Positions 13,421 through 22,128 of a DNA stretch of 22,618 nucleotides are shown here, one piece after another (positions within the stretch are counted from its first letter, which is position 1; every line of letters starts with the position of its first letter). A model generated the notes under the pieces. That model was not told where the DNA came from, made no database searches, and saw only the letters and a list, made by a program, of their open reading frames with translations. Origin of the DNA: Syntrophus sp. (in: bacteria) (GTDB lineage Bacteria; Desulfobacterota; Syntrophia; Syntrophales; UBA5619); NCBI GenBank assembly GCA_013824905.1, contig PNOO01000008.1:1-22618 (forward strand), given 5' to 3'. A program made the translations under genes and the position numbers.

Positions 13421-15429
13421 CAGAGAATCCCCGTTGTCAAAAGGATTTTATTGAGCAGATAACCGCTGCCGAAGGCAAAGACACTTACAAACAGTCCGAT
13501 GGCGACGGCGACCGCCGCCCCCCTTTCCTTCTTGATGATGAGGAACTGGGCAATACAGGGGATAAAGAGGGTCAGCGTCACCGCGGCAACGGTGATCTGC
13601 CTTGGATTAAGCAGCCCCTTGGTCTGCAGGTCATACAGACCCGCAGCGCCGTAATCACGACGGAAGAAGCCGAAGATAAAGGCAACCGCCGCTTCCCGGG
13701 GCAAGCCAATCGCCGCCATTACCGGGGCGGCCCCGTCAGACATTTTTTCAAATAAATGGGTGATCTTCCCTATCCAGAGAAGCAAAGAAGCCAGAATAAA
13801 AAGCGGCAAAATCTCCATGAAATACCACTGCATCCTTGAATAGGTCTTGGTCAGGATGTTGGAGAGCTGCGGCAGGCGCATGGGAGGCAGCTCCATATAG
13901 AACATGGGGGTCTCACCCGGGATAATCCGCGCCGCCAGCACTCCCACGAAAAGAAAAATCAACAGCAGGCAAATAAACCAGACCAGCAGCGCTCCCGGCG
14001 CCTGGGAAAGGAGCGCCATGATGACGCCGAGCTGGGCGGAACAGGGAATGGCCAGGGAAAGAAGGAGGGTTGCAATGATCCGCTCCCGCACTGTTTCCAG
14101 CGTACGGGTCACCATCGTCGCCATGGTGTCGCAACCGAAACCGAGCACCATGGGAATGACCGCTCGACCGGTGAGCCCGATCTTTTTGAATAGCCGATCC
14201 ACCAGAAGCGCCAGACGCGGGAAGTAACCGCTGTCCTCCAATAGGGAGAAAAAAAGGAAAAACGTCGCCACGATCGGCAGGATGATGCCGATGGCGTAGC
14301 GCAGTCCCAGCGTGATGATGCCGTACTCGCCCACAAAGAGCTCCTGAATAACCGGCCAAGGGACGGTTTCCTTGACAATCCCTGAAATCCACGGGTTGAA
14401 ATACTCTTCGAAAAGCGTCCCCTCGAGAAAGTCAACCAATGTCCCGGCGCCGAAGACGCCCACAAACTGGTAGAGACCGTAGTACAGAACGATAAGCAGC
14501 AGCGGCACACCCGTCAGAGGTCGCACCGCCCACCGGGAAAGCTTTTCGCCGAACGTCGTCTTTCTTTTGTCTGGGACACAAAATACCCCATCCAGCAGCT
14601 TTTCAGAGATTTTCCTCCTCTCCAGGGAAAGATCCAGGTGGAACGATTCCCGCCTGGCATAGATCTTTTCCCTGATTTTGGCCTCCACGGCGGCAAAACC
14701 CTCCCCTTCTTTTGTCATGACCAGGTCCGCTATTTCCTGATCGCGCTGCAGGAGCAGTAGAGCGACCGCCTTGGGAGAAAGGGTGAATCGGCTCCGAAAA
14801 AGCCCCGCTACCTCCGCGATATCATTTTCCAGTCGTCTGCTGTATTCGGGAACAGGGTGAACGGAACGCTGATAATTGGAGATGATCCCCCGTACTTCAG
14901 AGAGCCCGCGTTTCTTTGCCATCGCGGTCCCGACGGCGGGGATTCCCAACCGTGTCGAGAGCAGGGGGATATCGATCGATATCCCCAGTCGTTCCGCCTC
15001 GTCCATAATATTCACCACAAGGATCACCGGCAGTCCGGCCTCCACCAGCTGAATGGTCATGGCCAGCATCCTTTCCAGATTCCTGGCGTCAATGACATGG
15101 ATGACCATATCAGGCGAATCTTCAAGAAGGATTCTCCTGGCCACGCTCTCCTCTTCGGTAATCGGGAGGAGGGAATACATCCCCGGCGTATCGATGATCT
15201 CGAAACGCTCTCCGGCGATGACCGCCGTTCCCCTTGCGACTTCCACCGAGGTGCCGGGATAGTTGGAAACGGTGACATAGGCGCCCGTCAGGGCATTGAA
15301 CAAAACGCTCTTCCCCACATTGGGATTGCCGACCAAAACAACCTTTCTGGCCCCGCAAGACCCTTCGGCAAGTGGTGCGTGGCAGGAGGATCCTCTTCTT
15401 TGTCTTTTTCTTTTTCTGAACAATGCCAT
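13420..15429 (-). CDS. feoB: Ferrous iron transport protein B (FeoB)
   Basis: The 669-residue protein is the inner-membrane Fe(II) transporter with a cytosolic G domain. G1 is GNPNVGKS (about 34-41), G3 is DTPG, G4 is NIMD, and the presumed G5 is TAMAKKRG. The membrane part has two Gate regions: GFGCDTMATMVTRT with the following IPCSAQLG, and GFFRRDYGAAGLYDL with the later IPCIAQF. These cysteines are implicated in the iron path of the family. A basic N-terminal extension (about 28 residues with two cysteines) precedes the G domain. An AGGT site lies upstream of ATG 15429. It is 65 bases downstream of fur. The intergenic GATATTCATTAGCAATAAAT is only a weak Fur-box match. Confidence 0.97.
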   Translation of the reverse strand: MALFRKRKRQRRGSSCHAPLAEGSCGARKVVLVGNPNVGKSVLFNALTGAYVTVSNYPGTSVEVARGTAVIAGERFEIIDTPGMYSLLPITEEESVARRILLEDSPDMVIHVIDARNLERMLAMTIQLVEAGLPVILVVNIMDEAERLGISIDIPLLSTRLGIPAVGTAMAKKRGLSEVRGIISNYQRSVHPVPEYSRRLENDIAEVAGLFRSRFTLSPKAVALLLLQRDQEIADLVMTKEGEGFAAVEAKIREKIYARRESFHLDLSLERRKISEKLLDGVFCVPDKRKTTFGEKLSRWAVRPLTGVPLLLIVLYYGLYQFVGVFGAGTLVDFLEGTLFEEYFNPWISGIVKETVPWPVIQELFVGEYGIITLGLRYAIGIILPIVATFFLFFSLLEDSGYFPRLALLVDRLFKKIGLTGRAVIPMVLGFGCDTMATMVTRTLETVRERIIATLLLSLAIPCSAQLGVIMALLSQAPGALLVWFICLLLIFLFVGVLAARIIPGETPMFYMELPPMRLPQLSNILTKTYSRMQWYFMEILPLFILASLLLWIGKITHLFEKMSDGAAPVMAAIGLPREAAVAFIFGFFRRDYGAAGLYDLQTKGLLNPRQITVAAVTLTLFIPCIAQFLIIKKERGAAVAVAIGLFVSVFAFGSGYLLNKILLTTGIL

Positions 15430-15494
15430 CGGATCATGTGACCTTTCTTATTTATTGCTAATGAATATCCCTCTCAATCGATCGTTAAAAATTT

Positions 15495-15929
15495 TTACTT
15501 CCGGCACTTGGCGCATAGACCGTAAAGCTCCAGCTTATGGCTGTGGATGATAAAACCGTGGCTGTCCGCGACATCCTTTTGCAGATCCTCGATGGTTTTA
15601 TTTTCAAATTCTGCTATCGCACCGCAACCGGTGCAGACCAGATGGTCGTGATGCTCACCCTCCACAAGATGTTCATATCGGGTCTGCCCGTCTCCGAAAT
15701 GGATCTCATGGGCGATTCCCGATTGGGCAAAAAGCTTCAAAGTCCGGCACACCGTCGCATACCCGATACCCGGGTGCCTGGCCCTCAGCTTCCGGTACAG
15801 TTCCTCCACACTCATATGCCTCTTGGAGGAAAGGAAAAAATCGAGGATGATGTCACGCTGCCGCGTGGATTTAAGACCTTCCCGGGCAATGAACTCCCGG
15901 AATACTTCTTTTTTCATGTCCCGTTTCAA
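15495..15929 (-). CDS. fur: Fur-family ferric uptake regulator
   Basis: The 144-residue Fur-type repressor has a winged helix (KSTRQRDIILDFF near 20-32, YATVCRTLKLF near 57-67), a histidine-rich regulatory site (HHDH at 93-96), and structural zinc pairs C99/C102 (CTGC) and C139/C142 (CAKC). The start is decided by the ribosome site: AGGAGG (15941-15936) is 6 bases from a TTG at 15929, while the first ATG (15917) is 18 bases away. TTG is therefore the likelier start. A Fur box overlaps the -10 region upstream, pointing to autoregulation. Being the first gene of the feoB cluster favours an iron role over zinc (Zur) or peroxide (PerR) sensing, though sequence alone cannot exclude PerR. Confidence 0.93.
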   Translation of the reverse strand: MKRDMKKEVFREFIAREGLKSTRQRDIILDFFLSSKRHMSVEELYRKLRARHPGIGYATVCRTLKLFAQSGIAHEIHFGDGQTRYEHLVEGEHHDHLVCTGCGAIAEFENKTIEDLQKDVADSHGFIIHSHKLELYGLCAKCRK

Positions 15930-15945
15930 ATATTGCCTCCTAATT

Positions 15946-15964
15946 GAAAATGATAATCAAAATA
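15946..15964. promoter_or_regulatory. Fur box in the fur-feoB promoter
   Basis: The plus-strand sequence GAAAATGATAATCAAAATA matches the 19-bp Fur consensus (GATAATGATAATCATTATC) at 15 of 19 positions, including the full core AATGATAATCA. It overlaps the predicted -10 box and transcription start, where repressor binding would block transcription. Confidence 0.8.
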
Positions 15965-15987
15965 CATATGGAAAAGGGATTTGTCAA
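15959..15987 (-). promoter_or_regulatory. Predicted sigma70-type promoter of fur-feoB
   Basis: Minus strand: perfect TTGACA (15987-15982), 17-base spacer, TATTTT (15964-15959, four of six matches). The Fur box begins at the -10 element. The distance to the TTG start is about 25 bases, giving a short leader with the AGGAGG site. Confidence 0.7.
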
Positions 15988-16104
15988 GCCCATTTTTTGA
16001 GATTTTTTTGGGTTCCTCCGGTTACTGCATATTTCTGAAGTCAGCAAAACGTCAACTTCGACGAAGATGCAGGATTCCAACTCGTAATCATTGTCCTAAA
16101 AATA

Positions 16105-16132
16105 TTGACTTAATGATATTTGAGAGTATAGT
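16105..16132 (+). promoter_or_regulatory. Predicted sigma70-type promoter of the sensory operon
   Basis: Plus strand: TTGACT (16105-16110), 16-base spacer, TATAGT (16127-16132), each five of six to consensus. It is divergent from the fur promoter about 120 bases away. Transcription would begin near 16139 and leave a leader of about 360 bases. Confidence 0.6.
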
Positions 16133-16138
16133 AGAACC

Positions 16139-16496
16139 CATAAGGTCTGATTCTCACGATGTTATCATCATCTTCAGTTACCATAGAGGTGGGTAAATGT
16201 TTAAGGGAATCTATGAGAAGCATAGTTGCTTAGATCGCCCCACCTCCTCACAGCGGTCAGAACATCCTCTCCATACAACACCTCATCGGTGGCAGTCGAT
16301 ATACTGACTCGGTGCCGCCGGCGTGGATTTTGTGTCCGCTGTGTAATGCACCTTTAAAAACCGATTATCCTGCAAGACCATCGCTTAACCGACCGAGTTT
16401 TCTCGTGGCGGTTGTGAAGATATCGCAGGGTGATCTTGCCTTGGACGTCCATGACGCTGAAAGGGCGCCGGAACCAGTGAAGGTGAAAGGATATGG
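16139..16496 (+). other. Long non-coding leader of the sensory operon with two hairpins
   Basis: I see no convincing gene in this stretch. Two stems can be drawn: AGGTGGG/CCCACCT (16187-16193 with 16239-16245) enclosing CTATG/CATAG (16211-16225), and GGTGGC/GCCGCC (16288-16293 with 16314-16319) with an inner AGTC/GACT. The first has a passing likeness to riboswitch cores but fits none I can name. The leader ends with AAAGGA, 5 bases before the GTG start at 16497. Confidence 0.35.
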
Positions 16497-17999
16497 GTGA
16501 AAATGCGGACGAATCTTAACAAAAAAGCGGCTTATGCCATTGCCGTTGTCATCGCCGCCGCTGCCTTGTACGCAACCAGCCTCGAAAGCTATGTGCTTTT
16601 TCACAGCATGGCCGAACTGTTCAGCATCGTCATCGCCGCGGGCATCTTTGTAATCGCCTGGAACACGCGGAAGTTTATGCCGAATGCCTATCTCCTCTTT
16701 GTCGGCATTGCCTATCTTTATATCGCATTTATCGACCTTGCGCACACGCTCGCGTACAAGGGTATGGGGGTGTTTCCCGGGGCCGACGCCAACCTCCCCA
16801 CGCAGCTCTGGATCGCCGGAAGGTACATGGAGGCGGTTTCCCTGTTCGTCGCGCCGTTCTTCCTGGGGAAAAAGCTGAGAGTTGTTCCCGTCGTCATCGC
16901 TTATTTTTTCGCGACCGCGCTTTTGCTGTTTTCCATCCATTCCGGAGTATTTCCCGACGCCTTTATTGAAGGCAGGGGGCTTACGCCGTTCAAGGTCGCG
17001 AGCGAGTATATCATTTCGCTCATATTGGCAGGGGCGATTATCTATCTCCGGAAGAAGAGCGAATATTTTGAGAAGCCGGTTTTGAACCTGCTGATATGGT
17101 CCATAATTACGACCATAGCGTCCGAGATGGCATTCACGCTCTATAAGGATGTCTACGGCTTTTTCAACCTGCTCGGCCACTATTTCAAGATTGTTTCATT
17201 TTATCTGATTTGTGCGGCGCTCATCAAAACGAATCTGAAAAAACCGTATGAGTCCCTGGTTCATGAGATCGATGAGCGAAAACAAGCGGAAGAAAAAATC
17301 CTCAAACTTAATCGCGTTTATTCTGTAATCAGTCAAATAAATCAAACAATTGTGAGAGTGCGTGAGAAGGACGCAATATTGAGTGAAGCCTGCCGCATTG
17401 CCGTTGAATATGGAAAATTCCGAATGGCATGGATCGGAACGATCGATGAAGAGACCCTTCTTGTAAAACCGGTAGCATATTCGGGAGTCGAGGAGGGCTA
17501 TCTCTCAATTTTCAAAGAGATTTCCGTCGATGACGTGCCTGCCGGTCGTGGACCGACCGGTACAGCAATCCGGGAAGGTCGGCATTACGTATGCGATGAT
17601 ATGGAAAAAGACCCGCGCATGGCGCTCTGGAGCGAAGAAGCGCTCAAACGCGGGTATCGTTCTTCAATTGCACTCCCGATAAGGCATTCCGGTAAAGTGA
17701 TCGGCGCTTTCAATCTTTATGCATCCGTTCCTGGTTTTTTTGACCAGGAAGAAATTCATTTGCTCGATGAGGTAACGAACGATATTTCCTTTGCCATAGA
17801 TTCAATTGAAACAGCAAAGAAGAAGATGGAAGCAGAAGAGGAACTGCGGAAATACCGCGAGCATCTTGAAGAGATGGTAAAGGACCGAACCGCTAAGCTT
17901 GAACGCATGAACCGGCTCTTTGTGGGGCGGGAACTCCGGATGAAGGAGCTGAAGGAGAAAATCGCCAGGCTTGAAAAAGAGGGTGGGAAGGTATCATGA
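16497..17999 (+). CDS. MASE3-GAF membrane sensor without a kinase domain
   Basis: The 500-residue protein begins with a MASE3-type membrane sensor domain of about seven to eight helices (residues about 10-245; FHSMAELFSIVIAAGIFVIAW is characteristic). A short coil (about 250-265) leads into a GAF domain (about 275-425; YGKFRMAWIG, then YRSSIALPIRHSGKVIGAFN). The protein ends in a coiled coil and the peptide NRLFVGRELRMKELKEKIARLE. There is no HisKA, HATPase, GGDEF or other output domain. The start is GTG 16497 (AAAGGA 5 bases upstream) or ATG 16503. Its stop overlaps the next start by 4 bases (ATGA). The ligand is unknown. I infer that it passes a signal to a partner kinase, perhaps the one encoded three genes on. 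Confidence 0.85.
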   Translation: MKMRTNLNKKAAYAIAVVIAAAALYATSLESYVLFHSMAELFSIVIAAGIFVIAWNTRKFMPNAYLLFVGIAYLYIAFIDLAHTLAYKGMGVFPGADANLPTQLWIAGRYMEAVSLFVAPFFLGKKLRVVPVVIAYFFATALLLFSIHSGVFPDAFIEGRGLTPFKVASEYIISLILAGAIIYLRKKSEYFEKPVLNLLIWSIITTIASEMAFTLYKDVYGFFNLLGHYFKIVSFYLICAALIKTNLKKPYESLVHEIDERKQAEEKILKLNRVYSVISQINQTIVRVREKDAILSEACRIAVEYGKFRMAWIGTIDEETLLVKPVAYSGVEEGYLSIFKEISVDDVPAGRGPTGTAIREGRHYVCDDMEKDPRMALWSEEALKRGYRSSIALPIRHSGKVIGAFNLYASVPGFFDQEEIHLLDEVTNDISFAIDSIETAKKKMEAEEELRKYREHLEEMVKDRTAKLERMNRLFVGRELRMKELKEKIARLEKEGGKVS

Positions 18000-19387
18000 G
18001 CAATTCTGACAGGACCAAGATGGGGTTATCGCACATCAAACGCTACGCACTGCTTTTATTTGCCGCCTGGTCAGTCATTGTTTTCGCCTTGCTCCTCTGG
18101 AATGCCATTCAAACACGCGAAGAAACCCAAAAATATGCACACATTTATACAAATTCAGCTTTTGAAAAAGATATTCTTTATCGCCGCTGGGCTACAATGC
18201 ATGGAGGTGTGTATGTACCGGTTACCAACAAAACCCCACCGAATCCATATCTTTCAGACATACCGGAACGTGACATAAGAACCCCTTCAGGCAGACAGCT
18301 CACATTGATGAATCCTGCCTATATGACCCGTCAGGTATATGAATTGGAGAGAGAGGTTTCCGGGGCGCGCAGTCACCTTACCAGTTCAAAACCCATAAAA
18401 CCAGAAAACGCGCCTGATGAGTGGGAGAAAAAAGCACTTATTGCTTTTGAGCGGGGTGTGACTGAAATATCTTCAATCGAGAATATCGAAGGGCGTGAAT
18501 ACTTTCGCCTGATGCGGCCGCTCATTACAGAAGCAGGGTGTCTTGAATGCCATGCAAAGCAAGGATATAAGTTAAACGATATCAGGGGCGGCATCAGTGT
18601 TTCGCTGCCGATGGATTCGATCAGGGAACTGGCAGGTACAACCCAAAGCAGGAACATTGCAATATATCTTCTCCTCTGGTTGGTTGGAACGGGAGGCATT
18701 GCATTTGGATATTATCGGGTGAGTAAGAGTGAATTCAAACGTCATCAGGCAGAGGAAGAACTGGGGATTGCTTATCTCGATTTGGAAAAGAAAGTCCATG
18801 ATCGAACTGCCGATTTAAATAAAGTCAACGAGGCGTTGCACAAGAGCGAAGAGCAGTTCCGCGAAACATTCTATCGCGCAGCCGTCGGAAATGTTCAGGT
18901 CGAGCCGGTGTCCGGCCGCTTTCTACGCGTGAACCCGGCTTTCTGCGAATTCATCGGCTATTCGGAGTCGGAACTGCTCGAGAAAACATTCGTCGAAATC
19001 ACCTTCCCGGAGGATCGCGAATTAGACGGGCAGCTTTTTCGGCGCTTGATCCTACGAGAAATCCCGACCTTTGTGCGCGAAAAGCGCTACACCCGCAAAG
19101 ACGGCGCCGTGGTCTGGGGCCAGGTATCCGTGACCATGCTCTTCGACCGCGAAGGGCAGGCGAGCATGGTCACGGCGGTCATCCAGGACATCACCGACCG
19201 CAAGAAGGCGGAAGAAGAGCTGCGCAAATACCGCGATCAACTTGAGGAACTAGTCAGAGAGCGCACCGCCGAACTCGAAAATAAGATATCGGAAATTGAG
19301 CGGCTGAACAGGCTCTTTGTGGGTAGGGAGCTCCGGATGAAGGAATTGAAAGAGAGGATAAAGGAACTGGAGAAGACGTTCGAATGA
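17996..19387 (+). CDS. DUF3365 (heme c motif)-PAS membrane sensor without a kinase domain
   Basis: The 463-residue protein has a transmembrane helix at about 17-37, a periplasmic DUF3365/Tll0287-like domain (about 40-215) with a heme c attachment motif C182-x-x-C185-H186, and a second helix at about 221-240. A coiled coil and a PAS domain (about 285-400; YSESELLEKTFVEITFPEDR) follow. It ends in the tail NRLFVGRELRMKELKERIKELE, nearly identical to that of the preceding protein, and has no kinase or other output domain. A covalent heme outside the membrane suggests sensing of redox state, oxygen or a diatomic gas, which is inference. Starts and stops overlap both neighbours by ATGA. The 5' two thirds look more AT-rich than the PAS part. 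Confidence 0.87.
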   Translation: MSNSDRTKMGLSHIKRYALLLFAAWSVIVFALLLWNAIQTREETQKYAHIYTNSAFEKDILYRRWATMHGGVYVPVTNKTPPNPYLSDIPERDIRTPSGRQLTLMNPAYMTRQVYELEREVSGARSHLTSSKPIKPENAPDEWEKKALIAFERGVTEISSIENIEGREYFRLMRPLITEAGCLECHAKQGYKLNDIRGGISVSLPMDSIRELAGTTQSRNIAIYLLLWLVGTGGIAFGYYRVSKSEFKRHQAEEELGIAYLDLEKKVHDRTADLNKVNEALHKSEEQFRETFYRAAVGNVQVEPVSGRFLRVNPAFCEFIGYSESELLEKTFVEITFPEDRELDGQLFRRLILREIPTFVREKRYTRKDGAVVWGQVSVTMLFDREGQASMVTAVIQDITDRKKAEEELRKYRDQLEELVRERTAELENKISEIERLNRLFVGRELRMKELKERIKELEKTFE

Positions 19388-20124
19388 AAAAACTATTGTG
19401 GTTAGCGATTATCGGAGAGTTGATATTTACATTCCCAGCATTTGCAAGTGAAAAACTCCGTATTTATACCAACAACTATGAACCTTACTATGGGGAGAAC
19501 ATGGCTGATTTCGGACCTGTCATCAAGATCACCCGCCTTGCATTCCGAGAGGCGGGATATGATGTCGAAGTAAAGTTTCGTCCCTGGGCAAGGGTTATAA
19601 AGGAAGGACAGGATGGTGAATGTGATGTCATCGCGAATATATGGTTTGACAAGGGGCGGGAAGGATGGATGGCGCTTTCCGCTGCCATACTGGAGAATGA
19701 GATCGGATTCTATAAAAGAAAAAATGATGATCTGGTTTTTAAGGATTATGCCGATCTAAAAGCAAAGGGGATCGCGATCGGAACCGTACGCGCCTATATC
19801 AGCCCTGAAGGGTTTGATCAGGCCGGTTTGAAGACGGAGGAGGTCACGGAAGACCTTCTGAACATGAGAAAATTGGTCAACCATCGTATAAGATTGGCCC
19901 TGGTGGATCGTCAAGTTGGCGCTTATCTTCTAAAAAAGGAAGGCCGGGAGAATGACATCGATTGGCTCGTCACTTTACAAAAGATCCCCCTTCGCAACGG
20001 CATCATGAAAAATGCCAAGGGAGATTGGAAAAAGAAGCTTGCCGATTTCAATAAGGGGTTGGCGATCCTGAAAGGCAAAGGCGTTGTTGCGCGGGTCTTG
20101 AAAGAGCACCATCTCCGGCATTGA
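19384..20124 (+). CDS. Periplasmic solute-binding protein (SBP_bac_3-like)
   Basis: The 246-residue protein starts with a signal peptide (MKKLLWLAIIGELIFTFPAFA, cleavage after about residue 21). A type-II periplasmic binding fold follows (LRIYTNNYEPYYGENMADFG, FREAGYDVEVKFRPWARV, ECDVIANIWFDKGREGW). No ABC permease or ATPase gene is next to it. Instead it lies between two membrane sensors and a histidine kinase, and its start overlaps the upstream stop by ATGA. A sensory rather than transport role is therefore likely, for example presenting a bound ligand to the kinase. The ligand cannot be told from sequence. Confidence 0.85.
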   Translation: MKKLLWLAIIGELIFTFPAFASEKLRIYTNNYEPYYGENMADFGPVIKITRLAFREAGYDVEVKFRPWARVIKEGQDGECDVIANIWFDKGREGWMALSAAILENEIGFYKRKNDDLVFKDYADLKAKGIAIGTVRAYISPEGFDQAGLKTEEVTEDLLNMRKLVNHRIRLALVDRQVGAYLLKKEGRENDIDWLVTLQKIPLRNGIMKNAKGDWKKKLADFNKGLAILKGKGVVARVLKEHHLRH

Positions 20125-20171
20125 TGACTTCGGAACCTGTGCGGAAACGTCAGATGATGAGGGGAACAAAC

Positions 20172-22118
20172 ATGGCCACTCAAAAATACTCTGTTGCAAC
20201 ATTGGTGATTATTGCCCTTGTCACAGCCACAACCTTGCTGCTGGGGGCTTTCGGGGTGAGCTATTACGTGTATGACCGGAATCGTCAACTTGCCATGCTC
20301 CGTAACGAACTTGTCGTAAACGCGGATCAGCTTGCAACGGGTCTTGCCGCCCCTGTGTGGAACTATGATGATTCCCAGGTTGATAAGATCATCGAAAGTT
20401 CGTTTATGAACAACAATATCTACGGTGTCGTGGCCCGTGCAAACGGAAATGTCCATGTACGGCTGAGGGACGCTCAGTGGCGGATCGTGGTCGGTGACCG
20501 AGAATTTCCCGCCGCCGGACTTCTTGTTGAAGAACGGAAAATAACCTTGGCAAACAAGTCCATCGGTACGGTCAAAATGTTTATCACCCCGAAATTCATC
20601 GAAGCAGGGCTGAGAAAAACGCTCATCCTGCTAACATCCATCATTTTTTTTGTCGATCTGATCCTGATTCTGAGTCTCTATCTGCTCATCCGGCATATTA
20701 TGCTGAAACCTCTGAAGATTATTGAGCGATATGCCGTGGCTGTCAGTTCCGGCGGCGGAGAAGGAGTGACGATCGAGGGCACGGGCTTCCACGGTGAACT
20801 GGAGCGTCTGCGGACAGCCATCGAAAAAATGGTCGGCCTGCTGGATGCGCGTTATGCCGAAATACAGACGACCGCGGAAGAGTTGCGAAGCAGTCGGGAA
20901 TTCCTCAATACTATTGTTGAGAACATCCCGGGCATGATCTTCCTAAAGGATGCCAAGGATCTCCGGTTCGTCCGGTTCAACCGGGCAGGAGAGGATCTAC
21001 TGGGTCATTCCAGGACCGACCTGTTGGGGAAGAACGATTACGATTTCTTTCCGAAGGATCAGGCAGACTTTTTTATGGAGAAGGACCGGGAAGTTCTGCG
21101 CAAGAAGGAGGTTGTGGATATACCAGAAGAAGCCCTGCAGACTCGCAACAAGGGAGAGCGCACAATGCACACCAAGAAGGTGCCGATCCTGAATGCGAAG
21201 GGAGAATCCGAATACCTGCTGGGCATCTCCGAGGACATTACCGAGCGCAAGCTGGCAGAAGAAGAACTGCACAAATACCGCGATCACCTGGAAGACCTCG
21301 TGAAGGAACGGACCGTTGAACTGGAGGAGACGCAGGCGGCCCTGGTCAACATCGTGGAGGACGTGAACGAAAAATCCCGGGAACTCGCCCAGGCGAACGT
21401 CCGGATCACGGAGCTTGACCGTCTCAAATCCGCCTTTCTGGCCACCATGTCCCACGAACTGCGCACCCCGCTCAACTCCATCATCGGTTTTACCGGCATT
21501 GTCCTGCAGGGGATGTCGGGACCCCTAAACGATGAACAGGCCAAACAGCTCGCCATGGTCAAGGGCAGCGCAAACCACCTGCTGGACCTCATCAACGACG
21601 TCCTGGACATCTCCAAGATCGAGGCCGGCCAGGTTCAGATCACCAGGAAGTCCTTTGATGTGCGCTCGGTCATCGAGGCGGCCCTGCGCACCGTGTTGCC
21701 TCTGGCCGCGAAGAAGGGGCTCTCTCTGGATAGCGCTATTGCCGCTGACGTAGGCGTGATGATCAGCGACCGGCGGAGGGTGGAACAGATCCTCATCAAT
21801 CTGGTCAATAACGCCGTCAAATTTACCGAGCAGGGGGAGGTGCGCGTCGCGGCGCGACGAGTTCGTGGTGAGGAACTCCACGGAGATTTCGTGGAAATTT
21901 CCGTGGCAGATACGGGCATCGGCATGAAACCGGAAGATATGGGCAAGCTCTTCATCCCTTTCAGTCAGATTGATACCGGCCTGACACGCAGTTACGAAGG
22001 AACAGGCTTGGGGCTCTCCATCTGCGGGAAACTGGTGGAGATGCTGGGGGGCACGATGCGAGTGGAAAGCGAGTGGGGAAAGGGCAGCAAATTCACCTTT
22101 ACGCTGCCGTTATCATAA
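20172..22118 (+). CDS. Membrane sensor histidine kinase (periplasmic domain-HAMP-PAS-HisKA-HATPase)
   Basis: With ATG 20172 (GAGGGG 7 bases upstream) the protein has 648 residues. The frame also permits ATG 20124 or TTG 20121, touching the upstream stop, but without a good ribosome site. Order of parts: helix at about 8-32, periplasmic sensor domain to about 160 (contains LATGLAAPVWNYDDSQ), helix at about 165-190, HAMP-like linker, PAS domain (about 250-370), coiled coil, HisKA with phospho-accepting H428 in FLATMSHELRTPLNSIIGF, then HATPase with N box NLVNNAVKF, G1 DTGIGM and G2 GTGLGLSI. It is the only complete kinase of the operon and is followed 10 bases later by a response regulator. Confidence 0.92.
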   Translation: MATQKYSVATLVIIALVTATTLLLGAFGVSYYVYDRNRQLAMLRNELVVNADQLATGLAAPVWNYDDSQVDKIIESSFMNNNIYGVVARANGNVHVRLRDAQWRIVVGDREFPAAGLLVEERKITLANKSIGTVKMFITPKFIEAGLRKTLILLTSIIFFVDLILILSLYLLIRHIMLKPLKIIERYAVAVSSGGGEGVTIEGTGFHGELERLRTAIEKMVGLLDARYAEIQTTAEELRSSREFLNTIVENIPGMIFLKDAKDLRFVRFNRAGEDLLGHSRTDLLGKNDYDFFPKDQADFFMEKDREVLRKKEVVDIPEEALQTRNKGERTMHTKKVPILNAKGESEYLLGISEDITERKLAEEELHKYRDHLEDLVKERTVELEETQAALVNIVEDVNEKSRELAQANVRITELDRLKSAFLATMSHELRTPLNSIIGFTGIVLQGMSGPLNDEQAKQLAMVKGSANHLLDLINDVLDISKIEAGQVQITRKSFDVRSVIEAALRTVLPLAAKKGLSLDSAIAADVGVMISDRRRVEQILINLVNNAVKFTEQGEVRVAARRVRGEELHGDFVEISVADTGIGMKPEDMGKLFIPFSQIDTGLTRSYEGTGLGLSICGKLVEMLGGTMRVESEWGKGSKFTFTLPLS

Positions 22119-22128
22119 AGGAGGGGCA

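Noticed and set aside
15430..15494. Separate promoter and Fur box directly before feoB
   Set aside because: TTGAGA with a 17-base spacer and TAAATA, and a 12/19 Fur-box match, are too weak. Cotranscription from the fur promoter explains the layout.
16187..16245. Cobalamin-type riboswitch in the leader
   Set aside because: AAGGGAATC and a following short stem look superficially like the core, but the conserved downstream box and pairing are missing and the downstream genes are not cobalamin-related.
16365..17180. 271-codon minus-strand frame overlapping the MASE3-GAF gene
   Set aside because: The plus strand encodes a coherent membrane-sensor domain with ATGA coupling downstream, while the minus frame is a charged sequence without motifs.
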